Shown in pieces: positions 10,302 through 14,008 of a DNA stretch of 14,008 nucleotides; position 1 is the first letter of the stretch; each line of letters opens with the position of its first letter. The DNA lies in the NCBI GenBank assembly GCA_016839955.1, contig JAEOTI010000529.1:1-14008 (forward strand), given 5' to 3'. Both the position numbers and the translations under genes were made by a program. The notes under the pieces were generated by a model, which did no database searches, was not told the DNA's origin, and saw only the letters and a program-made list of their open reading frames with translations. Source of the stretch: Candidatus Hodarchaeota archaeon (GTDB lineage: Archaea > Asgardarchaeota > Heimdallarchaeia > Hodarchaeales > YT1-057).

Positions 10302-11780
10302 ATTAAATTAGATGAATTAGATAAGAAGATCTTAGAAACTTTTCCTGGATTAGTTGTACGTAAAGATCTTTCTGCGAAATTAAAAGGTGCCTTTCCCATT
10401 CCAACATACGTCTTGGAATTTTTATTGGGTCGGTATTGTTCAAGTCCTGATGATGAAGTCATTCATCATGGATTAGATAAAGTTCGATCCCTATTAGAAG
10501 AACATTATGTTAATCCTGAAAAAGTGGAATTAATAAAGTCTCAAATACGAACATTTGGGGAATATAAAGTTTTAGACCGATTTAAATTGCGTTTAGTACC
10601 ATCCGAAGATACCTACTGGGGAGAATTAGCTGGTTTAAATCTCAGACATATTCATATAACAGAAGATCTAGTTTATGATAATGAAAGATTGTTATTAGAT
10701 GGTGTCTGGGGAATAATCACTTTGGGATACGATTCTTCTCTTTCTAGACGAGGAAAAGTAGAACCATTTATTCTTAAACATTTTCAACCAGTTCAACTAA
10801 GTGGGAATCTTGCTGAAAGATTACTGGAACATAGAAAAGAATTTACTGAGACTGAATGGATAGATATTCTTTTAAGATCTGTTGGATTAGAACCAGAAAA
10901 GTTTAATCCACGACAGCAGATGCATTTAATTGCTCGTTTAATTCCTTTTGTCGAACATAATATTAACTTCGTTGAATTTGGGCCACGATCCACTGGTAAA
11001 TCATTTGCATATCGTGAGTTATCCCCTCACAGTATTTTGATAAGTGGGGGAGAGACATCTATCGCTAATCTTTTTTCATCAAATGTCGGTCCAGGAAAAA
11101 CTGGATTAGTTACACACTTTGATCTTGTAGCATTCGATGAAGTCTCTGGATTAGTTCGTTTTAAAAATGCTCAACAATTACAAATCTTCAAAGATTATAT
11201 GGAATCAGGTACTTTTTCACGAGGAAAAGGAGAATTTACAGGACGAGCTTCCCTTGTTTTTGTTGGAAATTTCGATCAAGATGTCCAGACTGCTTTACAA
11301 AGTCATCACTTATTTCTTCCTTTTCCAGCTCAAATGCATGATTTAGCTTTTCTTGATCGCTTTCACATGTATCTTCCTGGGTGGGAATTGCCGCGATTCC
11401 AGTCCGAAATGTTTACTGGCCATTTTGGATTCATTGTTGATTTAATAGCTGAATTTTTTCAATTAATGCGCAACAAATCATTCCACCAGGAGATTGAAAA
11501 TCAGATTACTTGGGGGGAAGAGATAGATCAAAGAGATAGAGTTCGTATCAGAGCTTTGTCTTCTGGTCTTCTCAAACTACTTTATCCAGATGGCAAATTC
11601 ACAACTGAACAACTAGAACATTGTTTACAGCTAGCTGTAGAATATCGTCGTCGTGTTAAAGAACAACTTCGTAAAATGGGCTCTGTTGAGTTTAGAAAAA
11701 CCAACCTTTCATATTTCCTCAAGGGAACTGATGAAGAGGTAATTGTTACGACTCCTGAACTTGAATTAGCCAAAAAATAG
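10302..11780 (+). CDS. brxL: BrxL N-terminal part: DNA-binding and AAA+ ATPase domains, ending at an in-frame TAG
   Basis: BrxL is the AAA+ protein of type 1 BREX that assembles as rings on DNA and is needed for phage restriction. Numbering from ATT 10302, the N-terminal signature VVRKDL lies at residues 18-23 and VLEFLLGRYC follows near 37. Walker A is GPRSTGKS with Lys233-Ser234. Walker B is AFDE with Asp279-Glu280. FLDRFHMYLPGW (Arg353) and RRRVKEQL are also typical of BrxL. A TTG at 10413 cannot be the real start because it would remove VVRKDL. Between the TGA at 10281 and this TTG there is no ATG, GTG or TTG. I chose ATT 10302 because GAGGT at 10290-10294 lies seven bases upstream. The TAG stop falls in the linker before the Lon-like domain, which continues in the same frame in the next entry. 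Alone, this part is 492 residues against about 680 for characterised BrxL. Confidence 0.93.
   Translation: MKLDELDKKILETFPGLVVRKDLSAKLKGAFPIPTYVLEFLLGRYCSSPDDEVIHHGLDKVRSLLEEHYVNPEKVELIKSQIRTFGEYKVLDRFKLRLVPSEDTYWGELAGLNLRHIHITEDLVYDNERLLLDGVWGIITLGYDSSLSRRGKVEPFILKHFQPVQLSGNLAERLLEHRKEFTETEWIDILLRSVGLEPEKFNPRQQMHLIARLIPFVEHNINFVEFGPRSTGKSFAYRELSPHSILISGGETSIANLFSSNVGPGKTGLVTHFDLVAFDEVSGLVRFKNAQQLQIFKDYMESGTFSRGKGEFTGRASLVFVGNFDQDVQTALQSHHLFLPFPAQMHDLAFLDRFHMYLPGWELPRFQSEMFTGHFGFIVDLIAEFFQLMRNKSFHQEIENQITWGEEIDQRDRVRIRALSSGLLKLLYPDGKFTTEQLEHCLQLAVEYRRRVKEQLRKMGSVEFRKTNLSYFLKGTDEEVIVTTPELELAKK
11778..11780 (+). other. In-frame TAG inside the brxL reading frame: readthrough, recoding or nonsense site
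   Basis: The codons run AAA AAA TAG TCC CCC TTG GAA. No frame change occurs, and BrxL homology continues on both sides. The TAG sits in the linker between the AAA+ and Lon-like domains, where canonical BrxL reads something like LIPAGMPKPG. The five other genes in the window end in TAA (brxC, pglX, pglZ, brxL C-terminal part) or TGA (last gene), so TAG serves no other gene as its stop. Pyrrolysine insertion, natural suppression, a genuine split into two subunits, a nonsense mutation and a base-call error are all possible. Confidence 0.7.
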
Positions 11781-11786
11781 TCCCCC

Positions 11787-12875
11787 TTGGAAGGCATTGA
11801 TAAACATGGTATTGGTTTTACCATTGGAAAAAATGAATATGGTCGTTATGTGTTATATCGTATAGAGGTTGGGTTAAGAAAGGGTAGAGGGACTTGGAAT
11901 GCGACTGGATTAGCAGGTAAACCAATAAGAGAGGCATTAATCACTGTTAGGGATTATGTGAAAGCCAATTTGAAGCTTGTTGAACCAGAAATCGAAGAGT
12001 ATGCAATAAATAACTATAATGTTCATGTTCAAGTAGTAGACTTAATGAAAACACACGAAGGGTCACAAACAGGATTAGGGTTCTTTATTTCAGTACTTTC
12101 AGCTTTTACTAAGATTCTTCTCCTGCCAAAAACAATAATTGTCGGTGAAATGACGATTAGTGGGGGAATCATCCCTATCCAAAACGTTGCAGAAATCATA
12201 TTGATTGCAAAGGAGAGTAAAGCGAAAAGATTATTACTTCCTGAAATATCTAAACCTTTATTATCGACTGTTCCACCAGATATTCTTGAGGATATTGACA
12301 TTAAGTTTTTTTCTGATCCAATAGAAACTTGGAACCTAGCCAAAAGTGACATTCAAGTGGAAGATTCTGAAGGGGTAGCTGAAGTAATTCCAGAAGTAGA
12401 TTCACCTATTGAAGAAACAATAGAGGAAACAATACATACAGGAATTTTAACTGAACCTGAGAATAAAAATATCGTTGTAGATGGGAATAATGTTGCTTAT
12501 TACGGTGAGAAAGATAGAATTGCCATTTCAAAGAAACTAGTAATATTATATCAATGGCTAAAGAATACATATGGATTTAATGTGAAGATTTTTGTTAGTT
12601 CGGCTCTAAAGTACTTTTCGGAAGATTTTGAAGTGTTGGTTGATCTATTTCTTAGAGACATCGTTCAAGAAACACCAGCAGGATCCTCGGATGATTATCA
12701 CATTATTAATTATGCAATCCAAACAGACTCATTAATCCTATCTAATGATCAGTTTAAAGATTGGAAAGTAAAATATCCTCAATTGAATGATGAAATAAAC
12801 AATCGAAGGGTAACTTATCTCTGGGATCCTCGACAAAAAAGATTTTTCATTGGAGAGTTTCCCAATACAAATTAA
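11787..12875 (+). CDS. brxL: BrxL C-terminal part: Lon-like domain fused to a Zc3h12a/NYN-type RNase domain
   Basis: Residues 1 to about 185 (TTG 11787 = 1) match the C-terminal Lon-like domain of BrxL: VVDLMKTHEG, VGEMTISGG, AKRLLLPEIS, TVPPDI and FFSDPIETW align with E. coli BrxL as I recall it (VVELHNTGPS, LGSMTLGG, AKRVLLPMSS, TVPAEL, FYSDPVDAV). Lon's catalytic Lys is Ala here (PIQNVAEI against PIGGLKEK), so proteolysis is unlikely. An acidic linker (about 188-225, with EETIEETI) leads to an extra domain at about 228-350. Its motifs are VVDGNNVAYYG (Asp232), AGSSDDYHIINYA (Asp302, Asp303) and LILSNDQFKDW (Asp321). They match the VIDGSNVA, DD and SND motifs of Zc3h12a/Regnase NYN-PIN RNases, and the 303-to-321 spacing of 18 equals Regnase-1 Asp226 to Asp244. 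A metal-dependent RNase is inferred. The frame is the same as the preceding part, separated only by TAG; no ribosome-binding site precedes TTG 11787. Whether it is made by readthrough, by weak initiation or not at all is open. Confidence 0.88.
   Translation: MEGIDKHGIGFTIGKNEYGRYVLYRIEVGLRKGRGTWNATGLAGKPIREALITVRDYVKANLKLVEPEIEEYAINNYNVHVQVVDLMKTHEGSQTGLGFFISVLSAFTKILLLPKTIIVGEMTISGGIIPIQNVAEIILIAKESKAKRLLLPEISKPLLSTVPPDILEDIDIKFFSDPIETWNLAKSDIQVEDSEGVAEVIPEVDSPIEETIEETIHTGILTEPENKNIVVDGNNVAYYGEKDRIAISKKLVILYQWLKNTYGFNVKIFVSSALKYFSEDFEVLVDLFLRDIVQETPAGSSDDYHIINYAIQTDSLILSNDQFKDWKVKYPQLNDEINNRRVTYLWDPRQKRFFIGEFPNTN
11806..11824 (+). promoter_or_regulatory. Hairpin downstream of the brxL TAG
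   Basis: ATGGTA (11806-11811) and TACCAT (11819-11824) form a perfect 6-bp stem around a seven-base loop, starting 26 bases after the TAG. Such a position could help readthrough. The stem is AT-containing and lies in sequence coding for GIGFTIG, so it may be chance. Confidence 0.3.
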
Positions 12876-12895
12876 GAATATCATTTTAGGTTAGC

Positions 12896-12910
12896 GGGAT
12901 TTATCATCCC
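12896..12910 (+). repeat. Small inverted repeat between brxL and the last gene
   Basis: GGGAT (12896-12900) and ATCCC (12906-12910) flank the five-base loop TTATC in the 77-bp gap. It could be a weak transcript hairpin or a protein-binding site. No T-tract follows, so it does not look like an intrinsic terminator. Confidence 0.3.
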
Positions 12911-12937
12911 TATTACAAAGGACGATTGATTTCATAA

Positions 12938-12942
12938 GAGGT
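12938..12942 (+). promoter_or_regulatory. Ribosome-binding site of the last gene
   Basis: GAGGT stands ten bases before ATG 12953 and fits the anti-Shine-Dalgarno sequence. It supports that ATG as the start and suggests independent translation, since the gene is not coupled to brxL. Confidence 0.55.
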
Positions 12943-12952
12943 TGAATTAGTT

Positions 12953-13696
12953 ATGTCTGAAGATATTTTAATAGAGGCATCAACAGAAACCAAACATTGG
13001 TTGGATTTAGTTGAAAAAAGAATTAAAAAAGAGATAGATCCCCAATTATACCTTAAATGTCATAAATACTGGGCATCTTTGAGAAAAAAAGGTGAAAGAA
13101 GAGTTTTAGCTTTCTTTAATCCTAGAAAGGATTATATCCGTGTTTTTCTAAAATTTTCTAAAGCTTCAAGTAATTTGATTGAAAAAAGTCCATCAACAAA
13201 GACTTGGGGAGAATATTTTCCAGGGATTTTTCATATTAGAAAAGAAGAACATATAAATCAAGTTATTAGGATTACTAACTCGCTCTATACTCTGAATTTT
13301 AGGCTTGTTGAAGAAAATGAAGTGGAAAAAACATTGATTGATATAGCTAACAATATTAAATCTTTGCATGAGGATATTATGGTTCAATTTGAAATTGACA
13401 GGATTTTAAATATATTAAGTGAGTTTGAAATAAGAAAAAATCCTGAAAAAGTCATGAAAAAAGTATTTTCTAATATAAAAAGATTAGATAAATCACCAAA
13501 AGAGTATGAAGAATTTCTAAAAAATCTCAATGCTGCATTAAAATTAAAAGAGGAATATTACGAGATATTTAAAAAAACAAAGAGAGAAAAATTCTTATCT
13601 GCCTTAGATAAAGCTTCAAATGAGATTTTTGGAGGCGCCTTGAGGGAATTAGGAAGTTTGATAGTAGAGTGTTTCAAAGATGCTATTGATCGATGA
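12953..13696 (+). CDS. Hypothetical lysine/glutamate-rich protein downstream of BREX
   Basis: I do not recognise this 247-residue protein with confidence. Residues 1 to about 120 mix helices and strands: KCHKYWASLRKK, then the strand pair RRVLAFF and DYIRVFLKF, then WGEYFPGIFHI and INQVIRITNSLY. The order helix, strand, strand, hydrophobic strand, helix recalls small DUF5655- or MmcQ-like folds that occur in defence-associated proteins, but this is only a pattern resemblance. Residues from about 120 to the end are charged helices, likely coiled coil. The final segment GGALRELGSLIVECF is mildly hydrophobic but too short and polar to be a clear membrane span. There is no signal peptide. The gene has its own GAGGT site and ATG, ends in TGA, and lies 77 bp after brxL on the same strand, so it may be an accessory BREX gene or an unrelated neighbour. 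Confidence 0.75.
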   Translation: MSEDILIEASTETKHWLDLVEKRIKKEIDPQLYLKCHKYWASLRKKGERRVLAFFNPRKDYIRVFLKFSKASSNLIEKSPSTKTWGEYFPGIFHIRKEEHINQVIRITNSLYTLNFRLVEENEVEKTLIDIANNIKSLHEDIMVQFEIDRILNILSEFEIRKNPEKVMKKVFSNIKRLDKSPKEYEEFLKNLNAALKLKEEYYEIFKKTKREKFLSALDKASNEIFGGALRELGSLIVECFKDAIDR

Positions 13697-13721
13697 CCTA
13701 AAACTGCAATGCAATTAATGA

Positions 13722-13747
13722 TTCTATTATTATAATTTTTATTATTC
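13722..13747 (+). terminator. Possible T-rich transcription terminator
   Basis: An A/T-only stretch with TTTTT (13736-13740) starts 25 bases after the last stop codon. Archaeal transcription commonly ends at T-rich tracts without a hairpin. The general AT richness of the window makes this weak. Confidence 0.25.
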
Positions 13748-13875
13748 AAAAGTTATTAGGAATAATGAAAATAACTTCATCGAAGTCCTTACAGTTATAT
13801 TTATTGCTTCGTAAATGCGAATTAACCAACGAATAGCGAAATAGTGCATGAAATCTAATTTTTCTTTATTTTTCC

Positions 13876-13883
13876 TTTATATA
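13876..13883 (+). promoter_or_regulatory. Candidate archaeal TATA box
   Basis: TTTATATA matches the archaeal TATA-box pattern and stands where base composition switches from T-rich to GC-rich. The purine-rich BRE expected just upstream is not clear (TTTCC instead). Transcription would start near 13905 and run into the structured tail of the window. A second TATA-like sequence, TATAAAAA, starts at 13912. Confidence 0.4.
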
Positions 13884-13884
13884 G

Positions 13885-14008
13885 GAGCGCCGCGCGGAAT
13901 TGCGCGCATTTCTATAAAAACCTAGGAAACACCCCCTAGGCCATAAATCTGGGCACGAAACGTGTTATAATACTGCTCCCAGGCAGTGGTCGCAAGAAGT
14001 AGGTCATC
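13885..14008 (+). other. GC-rich, hairpin-rich tail, possibly the start of a structured RNA
   Basis: No long open frame covers this stretch. Several short stems can be drawn: GCGCG/CGCGC (13892-13896 with 13903-13907), CACG/CGTG (13954-13957 with 13961-13964, loop AAA), CTGGG/CCCAG (13949-13953 with 13978-13982), and a competing ACTGC/GCAGT (13972-13976 with 13983-13987). The palindrome CCTAGG occurs twice, at 13921 and 13935. GC-rich islands in AT-rich genomes often mark RNA genes. It does not read as a tRNA or as a 16S rRNA start, and I cannot assign it to SRP RNA or RNase P RNA. The rest of the gap (13697-13875) is AT-rich and shows only the T-tract and the TATA box. Confidence 0.35.

Noticed and set aside
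10413..10415. TTG as start codon of brxL
   Set aside because: It would remove the conserved VVRKDL and PTYV segments of the BrxL N-terminus.
12029..12352. 107-codon frame on the minus strand opposite the Lon-like domain
   Set aside because: It is antisense to a well-matched BrxL domain and shows no domain or start signal of its own.
13765..13836. 23-codon ATG frame ending in TAG in the 3' non-coding region
   Set aside because: It is too short to judge, has poor ribosome-binding-site spacing and contains no recognisable motif.
13808..13840. Repeated CGAA words and a TTCG/CGAA inverted repeat, considered as an operator
   Set aside because: Four-base matches are expected by chance, and no longer symmetric site is present.
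13949..14008. tRNA gene at the right edge
   Set aside because: No T-loop sequence, and the stems do not give a 5-bp/7-base anticodon arm or a D-arm in order.
1..14008. CRISPR array, insertion sequence or transposase
   Set aside because: No regularly spaced repeats, no terminal inverted repeats and no transposase-like protein were seen.

Overview
This AT-rich window carries most of a BREX (bacteriophage exclusion) phage-defence operon. All genes are on the + strand and tightly packed. The order is brxC (5'-truncated by the window edge), pglX (adenine DNA methyltransferase), pglZ (alkaline-phosphatase superfamily) and brxL (AAA+ / Lon-like). This is the core order of a type 1 BREX system. brxA and brxB, if present, would lie upstream of base 1. 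A lysine-rich hypothetical gene follows brxL, and then about 310 bp of non-coding DNA ending in a GC-rich, hairpin-rich stretch.

The host is probably an AT-rich prokaryote. A TTTATATA box, GAGGT ribosome-binding sites and a Regnase/Zc3h12a-like RNase domain would suit an archaeon, possibly of the Asgard type, but nothing here proves it and a bacterium is not excluded.

The brxL locus is the remarkable part. The reading frame that matches BrxL end to end is broken by one in-frame TAG (11778-11780) between the AAA+ and Lon-like domains. Homology continues in the same frame on both sides. After the Lon-like domain, where characterised BrxL proteins stop, the frame continues about 170 more residues through an acidic linker into a domain resembling the NYN/PIN RNase of Zc3h12a (Regnase-1/MCPIP1), with four acidic active-site positions present. 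BREX systems are not generally known for an RNase arm, so this may be a BREX variant with a BrxL-tethered ribonuclease whose synthesis could depend on amber readthrough. The five other open genes end in TAA or TGA.

A second oddity is initiation. The conserved N-termini of PglX and BrxL both extend upstream of any ATG, GTG or TTG. Both can begin at an ATT inside the same ten-base sequence GGATTAAATT at the gene junctions. For brxL a GAGGT motif lies seven bases upstream of that ATT; a prfB-like +1 frameshift from a short upstream ATG frame is the alternative.

As a working model, PglX methylates self DNA, BrxC and PglZ form the rest of the core complex, and BrxL is the ATP-driven DNA-binding effector. 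The appended nuclease may add RNA cleavage to the response. The role of the last gene is unknown.
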